6,548 bases of DNA from Parvibaculum sp049303435. Its GTDB lineage: Bacteria; Pseudomonadota; Alphaproteobacteria; Parvibaculales; Parvibaculaceae. This document shows, piece after piece, positions 1 through 5,429 of the stretch. Under the pieces are notes generated by a model. That model made no database searches. It had not been told where the DNA came from and was given only the letters and a program-made list of their open reading frames with translations. The position numbers and the translations under genes are program-made. Position 1 is the first letter of the stretch. Each line of letters starts with the position of its first letter. The stretch spans positions 1 through 6,548 of the forward strand of contig JBAQNC010000252.1 of NCBI GenBank assembly GCA_049303435.1, written 5' to 3'.

Positions 1-848
1 ATCTTGGCCAGCGCCTTCATGCGGCTCTGCGCCTGACGCGCCTTCGAGGCTTTCGCCTTGAAGCGTTCCACGAAGCTCTCCATGTGGCGGCGCGCATCTT
101 CCTGCTTCTTCTTCATCGACATTTGCAGCATCAGCTTTTCGCGCCGCGTGCGGTCGAAGCGATCGTAATTGCCGCTGTAGAAGGTGAGCTTCTTGTTTTC
201 CAGATGCAGGATGCCTTCCGCGACATTGTTCAACAGGTCGCGGTCATGGCTGACGATGAGCACGGTATAGGGATAGGTCTTGAGATATTCCTCAAGCCAG
301 ATCGTGCCTTCAAGGTCGAGATAGTTGGTCGGTTCGTCGAGCAGCAGCAGGTCGGGCTCGGAAAAGAGTACCGCCGCCAGCGCCACGCGCATGCGCCAGC
401 CGCCCGAGAAATCGGCGCAAGGCCGCGCCTGCGCTTCCTCGTCGAAGCCCAGACCGGCCAGAATGCTTGCCGCTCGCGAGGGTGCGGCATGTGCGCCCAT
501 ATCGGACAATCTTGTGTGAATTTCGGCGATCCGGTTGGGATCGGTGGCTGTTTCGGCCTCTTTCAGCAGGTCGGCGCGCTCCAGATCGGCAGCCAGAACC
601 GTGTCCAGCAGCGAGGTCGGCCCGGCCAGAACCTCCTGCCGCACCATGCCCACGCGCCAGTTCTTCGGGAAGCTGATGCCCCCGGTTTCCGTGCCATATT
701 CGCCGGTAATGATCTTCAGAAGCGTGGATTTGCCTGTGCCGTTGCGGCCGACAAAGCCCACCTTCTGCCCCGGCGGCAGGGCGGCGGTGACATGATCGAG
801 GAGGAGGCGGCCTTCCATGCGGAAGGTGAGGTCATTTATGTGCAGCAT
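1..848 (-). CDS. ABC-F family ATP-binding protein, YheS-like (N-terminal part, cut by window edge)
   Basis: ABC-F proteins are soluble tandem-ABC ATPases without membrane domains; members studied act on the ribosome, adjusting translation or relieving stalls. Reading the minus strand from the ATG at 846-848 gives 282 residues starting MLHINDLTFRMEGRLLLDHV, open to the window edge. The first ABC domain is complete: Walker A GRNGTGKS at residues 34-41, signature SGGWRMR at 148-154, Walker B LLLLDEP with D171-E172, and the H-loop histidine at 201 in IVSHDRD. The basic, helical stretch after about residue 235 (MKKKQEDARRHMESFVERF, then KAKASKARQAQSRMKAL) is the ABC-F inter-domain linker and resembles E. 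coli YheS more than EttA or Uup. The second ABC domain must lie beyond base 1. The Shine-Dalgarno is weak (AGAGAA). The gene is divergent from ndk across 92 bases. Family is sure; the YheS assignment is inferred from linker and signature. Confidence 0.93.
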   Translation of the reverse strand, partial: MLHINDLTFRMEGRLLLDHVTAALPPGQKVGFVGRNGTGKSTLLKIITGEYGTETGGISFPKNWRVGMVRQEVLAGPTSLLDTVLAADLERADLLKEAETATDPNRIAEIHTRLSDMGAHAAPSRAASILAGLGFDEEAQARPCADFSGGWRMRVALAAVLFSEPDLLLLDEPTNYLDLEGTIWLEEYLKTYPYTVLIVSHDRDLLNNVAEGILHLENKKLTFYSGNYDRFDRTRREKLMLQMSMKKKQEDARRHMESFVERFKAKASKARQAQSRMKALAK

Positions 849-871
849 GGGCGGTTCTCTAACACAGCCCG

Positions 872-900
872 TTGCCGCCGTCACCAAGCCCGGTTATAAC
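872..900 (+). promoter_or_regulatory. Candidate sigma-70-type promoter for ndk
   Basis: TTGCCG at 872-877 (4 of 6 to TTGACA) and TATAAC at 895-900 (5 of 6 to TATAAT) are separated by 17 bases, the optimal spacing. Transcription would start near 907 and give a leader of about 34 bases before the ndk ATG. It lies in the divergent gap with the ABC-F gene. Found by eye only. Confidence 0.5.
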
Positions 901-940
901 CCGGCCAAATCGTTGACCCCAAAATTTAGGAAGACCGACA

Positions 941-1363
941 ATGGCCATCCAGCGCACCTTTTCGATCATCAAACCGGACGCCACCCGCCGCAATCTGACC
1001 GGCAAGATCATCACCAAATTCGAGGACGCGGGCCTTCGCATCGTCGCCTCCAAGCGGATCCACATGACCAAGGAGCAGGCCGAAGGCTTCTATGCGGTCC
1101 ACAAGGAACGCCCCTTCTTCAACGATCTCGTCTCCTTCATGATCTCCGGCCCCGTGGTCGTGCAGGTCCTCGAAGGCGAAGACGCCATTGCGAAGAACCG
1201 CGAAGTCATGGGCGCCACCAACCCCGCCAATGCCGAGCCCGGCACCATCCGCAAGGAATTCGCTGAATCCATCGAAGCCAATTCGGTTCACGGCTCCGAC
1301 GCGCCTGAGACCGCCGCTGAAGAAATCAAATATTTCTTCAAGGACGAAGAAATCGTCGGCTGA
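941..1363 (+). CDS. ndk: Nucleoside diphosphate kinase
   Basis: Cytosolic enzyme that moves the gamma-phosphate from ATP to other (d)NDPs through a phosphohistidine, balancing NTP and dNTP pools. The product is 140 residues, the usual bacterial length. It opens with MAIQRTFSIIKPDATRR, holding the conserved Lys11 and Pro12. The catalytic His117 lies in NSVHGSDA. The other nucleotide and catalytic contacts are in place: Tyr51, Phe59, Arg87, Thr93 in GATNPANAEPGTIR, Arg104 and Asn114. The C-terminus EIKYFFKDEEIV is family-typical. The start is supported by AGGAAG at 928-933, seven bases upstream. It appears monocistronic, with a candidate promoter at 872-900 and a terminator at 1423-1453. No anomalies are seen. 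It shares the purine nucleotide theme with purM-purN about 2 kb downstream, but on the opposite strand and in a separate transcription unit. Confidence 0.98.
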   Translation: MAIQRTFSIIKPDATRRNLTGKIITKFEDAGLRIVASKRIHMTKEQAEGFYAVHKERPFFNDLVSFMISGPVVVQVLEGEDAIAKNREVMGATNPANAEPGTIRKEFAESIEANSVHGSDAPETAAEEIKYFFKDEEIVG

Positions 1364-1368
1364 TCATC

Positions 1369-1412
1369 GACGCCTCATCCCGAGGAGCCGCAGAGCGGCG
1401 TCTCGAAGGATA
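1369..1412. repeat. Palindromic intergenic repeat, CCTCATCCC-type
   Basis: Begins six bases after the ndk stop. The arms CGAGGAGCCGC (1380-1390) and GCGGCGTCTCG (1394-1404) pair except for two central positions, and outer CATCC (1377-1381 region) faces GGATAG. The pattern CCTCATCC-GAGGAGC-GCGGCGTCTCGAAGGAT is a short dispersed repeat I recognise from many Rhizobiales genomes. It is unrelated to the GTCAT-type palindromes further on. It would be transcribed as the 3' untranslated region of ndk and may protect the mRNA end; that role is inferred. Confidence 0.7.
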
Positions 1413-1422
1413 GCCACAAATC

Positions 1423-1453
1423 AAAGCCTCGTCTTCACCGGCGGGGCTTTTTT
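1423..1453 (+). terminator. Rho-independent terminator after ndk
   Basis: Stem AAAGCCTC (1423-1430) with GGGGCTTT (1443-1450), eight pairs including one G-U, a 12-base loop, then a run of six T at 1448-1453. It lies 60 bases after the ndk stop, past the palindromic repeat, and should end ndk transcription. Confidence 0.75.
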
Positions 1454-1467
1454 ATAACCCCGCATAC

Positions 1468-1511
1468 GTCATGCGCGGGCCCACCTTTAACGAAAGGAGG
1501 CCGCGTATCCA
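1468..1511 (+). repeat. REP-like palindrome 1 (long nested-loop variant)
   Basis: Same arms as the copy at 3344-3372: GTCATGCGCGGGC at 1468-1480 and CCGCGTATCCA at 1501-1511, with identity continuing to 1517. The usual 5-base loop TTGAC is replaced by 20 bases (1481-1500). Those fold as their own hairpin: CC and GG outside, an A-A mismatch, CCTTT with AAAGG, and loop AACG. The outer stem ATGCGCGG with CCGCGTAT pairs over eight positions, one of them G-U. Confidence 0.7.
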
Positions 1512-1549
1512 CGTCTTGTTTCTCGATTCCCCATCTCCTGAAAATAATC

Positions 1550-1578
1550 GTCATGCCCCGGCTTGACCGGGGCATCCA
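1550..1578 (+). repeat. REP-like palindrome 2
   Basis: GTCATGCCCCGG, loop CTTGA (1562-1566), CCGGGGCATCCA. The arms ATGCCCCGG (1553-1561) and CCGGGGCAT (1567-1575) form a perfect nine-pair stem. It fits the window consensus GTCA-arm-5-base loop-arm-TCCA. Confidence 0.85.
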
Positions 1579-1603
1579 CCTTCACTGCAGTCGCCGCAAA
1601 AGA

Positions 1604-1630
1604 TGGATCGCCCGATCAAGTCGGGATATG
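1604..1630 (-). repeat. REP-like palindrome 3 (reverse orientation)
   Basis: On the minus strand it reads CATATCCCGACTTGATCGGG followed by CGATCCA. The stem is CCCGA (1611-1615) with TCGGG (1621-1625), and the loop is the reverse complement of CTTGA. The GTCA end has degenerated. It faces palindrome 2, 25 bases away, making an opposed pair. Confidence 0.7.
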
Positions 1631-1662
1631 CCGAGTGCGCTGAAGCTATTCGGCAGTTTTTT
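1629..1662 (+). terminator. Terminator-like hairpin upstream of the hydroxylase gene
   Basis: TGCCGA (1629-1634) pairs with TCGGCA (1650-1655), extendable by a G-T pair, with a loop of about 14 bases and then six T at 1657-1662. No gene lies between the ndk terminator and this point, so it may insulate the hydroxylase promoter from read-through or end a leader RNA. The large loop lowers confidence. Confidence 0.4.
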
Positions 1663-1687
1663 ACATCCGACATTTTCATGTTAGCTT
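1660..1687 (+). promoter_or_regulatory. Weak promoter candidate for the hydroxylase-channel operon
   Basis: TTTACA at 1660-1665 (5 of 6 to TTGACA), 16 bases, then TAGCTT at 1682-1687 preceded by TG one base earlier (extended -10 pattern). The -10 itself is poor (3 of 6). The -35 overlaps the T-run of the terminator-like hairpin. The implied leader is about 20 bases. Tentative. Confidence 0.25.
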
Positions 1688-1712
1688 TTCTCCTGACCTG
1701 ATCGGAGGAAAC

Positions 1713-2567
1713 ATGAACTTGCGCCGTGCCCTTTCCTACGCGCTCTGGCCGCTGATTTTCGCAGCCGCCCTTGCAGCCACGCTGGCAGGCATGAAAAGCG
1801 GTCACGGTGTGCTCGGTTTCAACCTGACCTATCTGACGCTGGCGCTCACTGTGGCGCTGCTGGAGCGCGTCATGCCGCATGAGCGCGAATGGCTTGCGAA
1901 TGACGGCCAGATGATGCCGGACCTTGCCCATACCGTCTTGAGCAAGGGCTTCGCTCAGGTTCTCATCACCTTCATGATCTTCATGGGCATTGCCGCCTGG
2001 ATTGCGCCGTCCGGTGGCGGCTATTGGCCTCTGGCATGGCCTCTGGCGATACAGGTCGCGCTCGGCCTTGTGATTTTGGAGTTCGGCCTCTACTGGAAGC
2101 ACCGTTTCGCCCATGAATGGCCCTGGCTCTGGCGCTTTCACGCCGTGCATCACAGCGTCACGCGGCTCTGGTTCTTCAACACCGGCCGCTTTCATTTTGT
2201 CGATACGGTCACGGGTCTCGCCGTCGGCATGCCCGTGTTGCTGTTGCTGGGCGCCCCGCGCGACGTTCTGCTTCTGGTCAGCGCCATCACGGCGATCATC
2301 GGCATGTTGACCCATTGCAACATCGAGATGCGTTGCGGGCCCCTCAATTATGTGTTCAACACGCCCTGCCTGCATCGCTGGCACCATTCCAGGGTGCTTG
2401 ACGAGGGCAACAGGAACTATGGCGAGAATCTTGTGCTTTTCGATATTCTCTTTGGAACCTGGTTCAACGAGGACCGGCGTCCGCCGGTCGATATCGGCAT
2501 TTCCCATCCCATGCCCGAGACCTTCTGGGAGCAGGTAAAAGTGCCCTTTACAAGTCAGCCCCTATGA
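1713..2567 (+). CDS. Fatty acid hydroxylase / sterol desaturase superfamily membrane protein
   Basis: Integral-membrane non-haem di-iron oxygenase family that hydroxylates or desaturates lipid substrates using O2; the substrate here cannot be read from sequence. The product has 284 residues. Hydrophobic segments lie near residues 8-25, 36-50, 80-97, 106-126, 163-180 and 184-200. The histidine ligand clusters are all present: HRFAH (130-134), HAVHH (143-147), His161 in GRFHF, His201 in LTHCN, and HRWHH (221-225). The C-terminal block NRNYGENLVLFDILFGTWFN (from about 233) is characteristic of the superfamily. The start has a strong GGAGG at 1704-1708, four bases upstream. It overlaps the channel gene by ATGA, so the two are co-translated. 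Relatives include sterol, carotenoid and fatty-acid hydroxylases and alkylglycerol monooxygenases. The family is secure; the reaction is open. Confidence 0.9.
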   Translation: MNLRRALSYALWPLIFAAALAATLAGMKSGHGVLGFNLTYLTLALTVALLERVMPHEREWLANDGQMMPDLAHTVLSKGFAQVLITFMIFMGIAAWIAPSGGGYWPLAWPLAIQVALGLVILEFGLYWKHRFAHEWPWLWRFHAVHHSVTRLWFFNTGRFHFVDTVTGLAVGMPVLLLLGAPRDVLLLVSAITAIIGMLTHCNIEMRCGPLNYVFNTPCLHRWHHSRVLDEGNRNYGENLVLFDILFGTWFNEDRRPPVDIGISHPMPETFWEQVKVPFTSQPL

Positions 2568-3340
2568 CAGCAGCAGTTCTGACGACCCGTTTGCGCGACC
2601 TCTATGAGGGGAACGCGAAGCAGGCGCGACGCTTCCGCTATGCGCTTTTGATCATCGATATTTCGACGATCCTGTTCATCATCCTTTCCTCATTCGTGCC
2701 CAGCAATCCGTTTATAGAGATACTGGATGCCGCAATCGGCCTCTATGTGCTGGCTGATTTTGTCTCGCGCATTCTTGTCAGCCGGGACAGGGTGCGCAGC
2801 GCCCTCCACCCGATGAACCTTGTCGACCTCATCGTGCTGATTTCGTTTCTGGCGCCGATTGTGGGCGAGGGTCTTGGCTTTCTGCGTGTGCTGCGCACGC
2901 TACGAATGCTGCGCACCTATCGGACGATTGATCTGCTGCGGCAGGATTTCGAATTCTTTCGCAAGCGGGAAGACGTGGTCATCGCCCTGGTGCATCTGGG
3001 CGTCTTTCTCTTTGTGATGACTGGCCTCGTCTACGAGACCCAGCATTATTCGAATGTCGGAATTCACAATTATGCTGATGCGCTTTATTTCACCGTGACG
3101 ACGCTCACCACGACCGGCTTCGGCGACATCGTCCTGCCCGGCACCGCAGGCCGTCTCTTGTCCGTCGTCATCATGATCTTTGGCGTCACGCTTTTCCTGC
3201 GTCTGGCGCAGGTGCTCTTCCGCCCGGTCAAGGTCGCCTACGAATGCCCCCAATGCGGCCTCCGCCGCCACGAACCCGACGCCATCCACTGCAAACACTG
3301 CGGTGCCTTCGTGCATATCCCCAATGAGGGTGATGCCTGA
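2564..3340 (+). CDS. Six-TM voltage-sensor-type potassium channel with C-terminal zinc-ribbon-like tail
   Basis: Inner-membrane tetrameric cation channel of the voltage-gated-like ion transporter family; 258 residues. S1 is about 26-44, S2 about 52-71 (Asp65), and S3 about 84-98 with NLVD (Asp88), the usual counter-charges. S4 at 104-120 carries Arg at every third position (108, 111, 114, 117, 120). S5 is about 136-157, the pore helix and filter 172-188 contain TTTGFGD (182-188), a variant of the K+ signature TVGYGD, and S6 is about 196-217. After S6 there is no RCK or cyclic-nucleotide domain. Instead Cys228-x2-Cys231 and Cys243-x2-Cys246 resemble a small zinc ribbon in the cytoplasm. The ATG overlaps the hydroxylase stop (ATGA) and has no Shine-Dalgarno of its own, so translation is probably coupled. 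K+ selectivity and voltage sensing are inferred. Confidence 0.9.
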   Translation: MTAAVLTTRLRDLYEGNAKQARRFRYALLIIDISTILFIILSSFVPSNPFIEILDAAIGLYVLADFVSRILVSRDRVRSALHPMNLVDLIVLISFLAPIVGEGLGFLRVLRTLRMLRTYRTIDLLRQDFEFFRKREDVVIALVHLGVFLFVMTGLVYETQHYSNVGIHNYADALYFTVTTLTTTGFGDIVLPGTAGRLLSVVIMIFGVTLFLRLAQVLFRPVKVAYECPQCGLRRHEPDAIHCKHCGAFVHIPNEGDA

Positions 3341-3343
3341 ATT

Positions 3344-3372
3344 GTCATGCGCGGGCTTGACCCGCGTATCCA
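3344..3372 (+). repeat. REP-like palindrome 4
   Basis: GTCATGCGCGGGC (3344-3356), then TTGAC, then CCGCGTATCCA. It starts three bases after the channel stop codon. Its left 13 bases match 1468-1480 exactly and its right 17 bases (3362-3378) match 1501-1517 exactly, making it the normal-loop partner of palindrome 1. Confidence 0.85.
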
Positions 3373-3402
3373 CGTCTTCCGGCCCCACCAAACCCGATGC
3401 CT

Positions 3403-3429
3403 GTCATCCCGGCCTTGTGCCGGGATCCA
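3403..3429 (+). repeat. REP-like palindrome 5
   Basis: GTCATCCCGGC, loop CTTGT (3414-3418), GCCGGGATCCA. The arms ATCCCGGC (3406-3413) and GCCGGGAT (3419-3426) pair perfectly over eight positions. Confidence 0.85.
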
Positions 3430-3457
3430 GGGGCGGCAAATACCGAATATGCTGCTC

Positions 3458-3484
3458 TGGACCCCGGGATAAACCCGGGGTGAC
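3458..3484 (-). repeat. REP-like palindrome 6 (reverse orientation)
   Basis: On the minus strand it reads GTCACCCCGGG, loop TTTAT, CCCGGGGTCCA. The arms 3461-3468 and 3474-3481 pair perfectly over eight positions. It faces palindrome 5 across about 28 bases, repeating the opposed-pair layout of palindromes 2 and 3. The three copies fill most of the 226-base convergent gap between the channel gene and purN. No clear T-tailed terminator is seen there, so these stems may serve as 3' ends for both units. Confidence 0.85.
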
Positions 3485-3566
3485 ACCCATCGATTTTGGA
3501 AAAGCAGAAAACAAAAACTCAGCGTCGTCTTCGGACCCATCTTCCCTGGAAGCGAGAAGCCAACCC

Positions 3567-4166
3567 TCAGCGAACAACCGTCCGCTCATCCACAATCGTC
3601 ACCCGACCCTCGGCCACCAGCCGCAGCGCCTCTGGATAAATCTTGTGCTCGACTTCCAGAATACGCGCCGCCAATGTGTCCGGCGTGTCGCCTTCCAGAA
3701 TGGGCACCGCCGCCTGCGCCACAATCGGACCTTCATCCATCGCCGCCCGCACGAAATGCACCGTGCAGCCGCTCACCTTGCAACCCGCTTCGATGGCGCG
3801 GGCATAGACATTGAGACCCTTGAAGGCGGGCAGCAGGGAAGGGTGGATATTGAGTTGGCGGTCGCGCCACTTCTCGACGAATTCATCAGACAGAATCCGC
3901 ATGAAGCCCGCGCTGCAGACGAATTCGACGCCCGCCTCGCGCAAGGCCTGATCCATGACGCGGTCAAAGGCTTCGCGGCTGTCATAGTCGCGATGGCTGA
4001 TGACGCGGGTGGCAATGTCGGCGTCTTTCGCGATTTGCAGCCCGCCCGCATCCGCCTTGTTGGAAATGACCAGCACGATCTCGGCTGGAAAATCGGGCTT
4101 GGCGCAGGCGTCGATCAGCGCTTTCAGATTGGAGCCCCGCCCGGAGATGAGGACGCCAACCTTCAT
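3567..4166 (-). CDS. purN: Phosphoribosylglycinamide formyltransferase
   Basis: Cytosolic purine enzyme: GAR + 10-formyltetrahydrofolate gives FGAR + tetrahydrofolate, the third step of IMP synthesis. The product has 199 residues, slightly short of the usual 200-220. The N-terminal phosphate-binding loop is VLISGRGSNLKAL (Gly11-Ser12-Asn13). The catalytic triad falls at the E. coli numbering exactly: Asn106 and His108 in NIHPSLLPAFKG and Asp144 in DEGPIVAQAAVP. SGFMR-type SAGFMRIL (85-92) is the folate-site loop. After FKGL, the residue usually His (GLHTH in many homologues) is Asn119 (GLNVYARA). The ATG overlaps the purM stop as ATGA, and GGAAG inside the purM end (4173-4177) lies six bases upstream, so the start is firm. 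Codirectional with purM, forming a two-gene operon. Confidence 0.97.
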   Translation of the reverse strand: MKVGVLISGRGSNLKALIDACAKPDFPAEIVLVISNKADAGGLQIAKDADIATRVISHRDYDSREAFDRVMDQALREAGVEFVCSAGFMRILSDEFVEKWRDRQLNIHPSLLPAFKGLNVYARAIEAGCKVSGCTVHFVRAAMDEGPIVAQAAVPILEGDTPDTLAARILEVEHKIYPEALRLVAEGRVTIVDERTVVR

Positions 4167-5248
4167 TTCAGGCTTCCGATAGCGCCATTGATGACGACAT
4201 GCGGCTCGTCATCCTCGCGGTCGCGCAAATGACCGATCCGCCAGACGGTCTCGCCCGCCTTCTCAAGCACATTCTGAACGCGCGCGGCGTCTGCTTCGGC
4301 GACGACGACGATCATGCCGATGCCGCAGTTGAAGGTGCGTCCCATTTCCGCTTCTTCCACGCCGCCGAGCTTCATGACCCAGCGGAAGACATCGGGCATG
4401 ACCCATGACGCGCCGTCGATCTCGGCGGCAATGCCGTCGGGCAGCACGCGCGGAATGTTTTCGACGAAGCCCCCGCCCGTAATATGCGCCAGAGCCTTCA
4501 CGGCGCCCGTCTCGCGGATGGCGGCCAGTACGCTGCGCACATAGATGCGCGTCGGCGCGATCAGCGCTTCGCCGATCGTCCGGCTTTCATCGAGCGGGAA
4601 GGGCGCGTCATAGCTGAAGCCGTGATCGCCGACGATCCGCCGCACCAGCGAATAGCCGTTGGAGTGAAAGCCGGTCGAGGCAAGACCGAGGATCACGTCG
4701 CCCGCGCCGACATCGGCGCGCGGCAGCACCTGGTCGCGTTCGACCGCGCCGACGGCAAAGCCCGCGAGGTCGTAGTCGCCATCGGCGTACATGCCGGGCA
4801 TCTCGGCTGTCTCGCCGCCGATCAGCGCGCAATTGGCCTGACGGCAACCTTCCGCGATGCCGCTGACGACGCTGGTGGCGGTTTTGATATCGAGCTTGCC
4901 GGTCGCAAAATAGTCGAGGAAGAAAAGCGGCTCCGCGCCCTGCACGACGAGATCGTTGACCGACATGGCGACGAGGTCGATACCCACCGTGTCGTGCAGC
5001 CCTGCATCGATTGCGACCTTGAGCTTGGTGCCGACGCCATCATTGGCCGCGACGAGCACAGGGTCCTTGTAACCCGTCGCCTTGAGATCGAACAATCCAC
5101 CGAAGCCGCCGAGTTCCGCGTCCGCGCCGCTGCGCTTTGTCGAGCGCGCCAGCGGGGCAATCGCGCGGACAAGCGCATTGCCTGCGTCGATATCCACACC
5201 GGCCTGGGCATAGGTGTAGCTGTTCGGGCGGTCTTTGGAGGAGGCCAT
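4163..5248 (-). CDS. purM: Phosphoribosylformylglycinamidine cyclo-ligase (AIR synthetase)
   Basis: Cytosolic ATP-dependent enzyme: FGAM + ATP gives AIR + ADP + phosphate, the fifth step of IMP synthesis. From the ATG at 5246-5248 the product has 361 residues (E. coli PurM has 345). The family signature runs in order: YTYAQAGVDIDAG near the start, GGFGGLFDL (47-55), DGVGTK (70-75), GIDLVAMSVNDLVVQGAEPL (from 89), GGETAEMPGMY (144-154), STGFHSNGYSLVRR (191-204), HITGGGFVENIPRVLP (255-270) and FNCGIGM (306-312). An in-frame GTG at 5294-5296 would add 16 residues and has AGGGAC upstream, whereas the ATG has no Shine-Dalgarno. I prefer the ATG because homologues begin shortly before YAQAGVD and the extra residues look non-conserved. 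Upstream of purN by ATGA overlap; divergent from the DUF2066 gene. No purine riboswitch or convincing promoter was seen upstream. Confidence 0.96.
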   Translation of the reverse strand: MASSKDRPNSYTYAQAGVDIDAGNALVRAIAPLARSTKRSGADAELGGFGGLFDLKATGYKDPVLVAANDGVGTKLKVAIDAGLHDTVGIDLVAMSVNDLVVQGAEPLFFLDYFATGKLDIKTATSVVSGIAEGCRQANCALIGGETAEMPGMYADGDYDLAGFAVGAVERDQVLPRADVGAGDVILGLASTGFHSNGYSLVRRIVGDHGFSYDAPFPLDESRTIGEALIAPTRIYVRSVLAAIRETGAVKALAHITGGGFVENIPRVLPDGIAAEIDGASWVMPDVFRWVMKLGGVEEAEMGRTFNCGIGMIVVVAEADAARVQNVLEKAGETVWRIGHLRDREDDEPHVVINGAIGSLK

Positions 5249-5388
5249 TGGGAGGTCCAAAATCTTGAATCGGGGGTCTGTTCGGGCACAAAACACATGA
5301 AATTGTCCCTATAAGCAAGGGGCGAAAGGCGCACAGCGGGGAGAGAGTATGAAAAACCGCCTCAATGGCCTTCGCCGCCGCGCGACCA

Positions 5389-5397
5389 TGCTATAGT
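5389..5397 (+). promoter_or_regulatory. Extended -10 promoter element for the DUF2066 gene
   Basis: TG at 5389-5390, one base, then TATAGT at 5392-5397 (5 of 6 to TATAAT) makes an extended -10 motif. No good TTGACA-like box is found 16-18 bases upstream, as is common for extended -10 promoters. Transcription would begin near 5404, just before the stem-loop at 5409-5429. Confidence 0.5.
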
Positions 5398-5408
5398 CTG
5401 CGCTTCTG

Positions 5409-5429
5409 GTCAGGGGATTCCGCCCTGAC
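5409..5429 (+). promoter_or_regulatory. Perfect stem-loop in the leader of the DUF2066 gene
   Basis: GTCAGGG (5409-5415) and CCCTGAC (5423-5429) pair over seven positions with a seven-base loop. It sits at the predicted 5' end of the transcript and has no T-run, so it is not a standard terminator. It could be an mRNA-stabilising 5' hairpin or, as DNA, an inverted-repeat operator. The role is not determinable from sequence. Confidence 0.5.

Noticed and set aside
84..899. Open frame of 271 codons on the plus strand
   Set aside because: Antisense to the ABC-F gene, whose Walker A, signature, Walker B and linker are plain on the minus strand; the plus-strand translation has no recognisable domain.
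1468..1630. CRISPR-like array of spaced repeats
   Set aside because: Repeats differ in arm sequence and orientation, spacing is irregular, and no cas gene is present; they are dispersed palindromes.
1689..1713. Possible hairpin hiding the ribosome site of the hydroxylase gene (CTCC near 1690 with GGAG at 1704-1707)
   Set aside because: Only four contiguous pairs; too weak to claim regulation.
1551..2507. Open frame of 318 codons on the minus strand
   Set aside because: Opposes the hydroxylase gene with its full set of histidine motifs and strong ribosome site, and it reads through two of the palindromic repeats.
3180..4232. Open frame of 350 codons on the plus strand
   Set aside because: Crosses the end of the channel gene, the repeat cluster and the antisense of purN; composition is low-complexity and without domains.
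4484..5314. Open frame of 276 codons on the plus strand
   Set aside because: Antisense to purM, which is conserved along its whole length.
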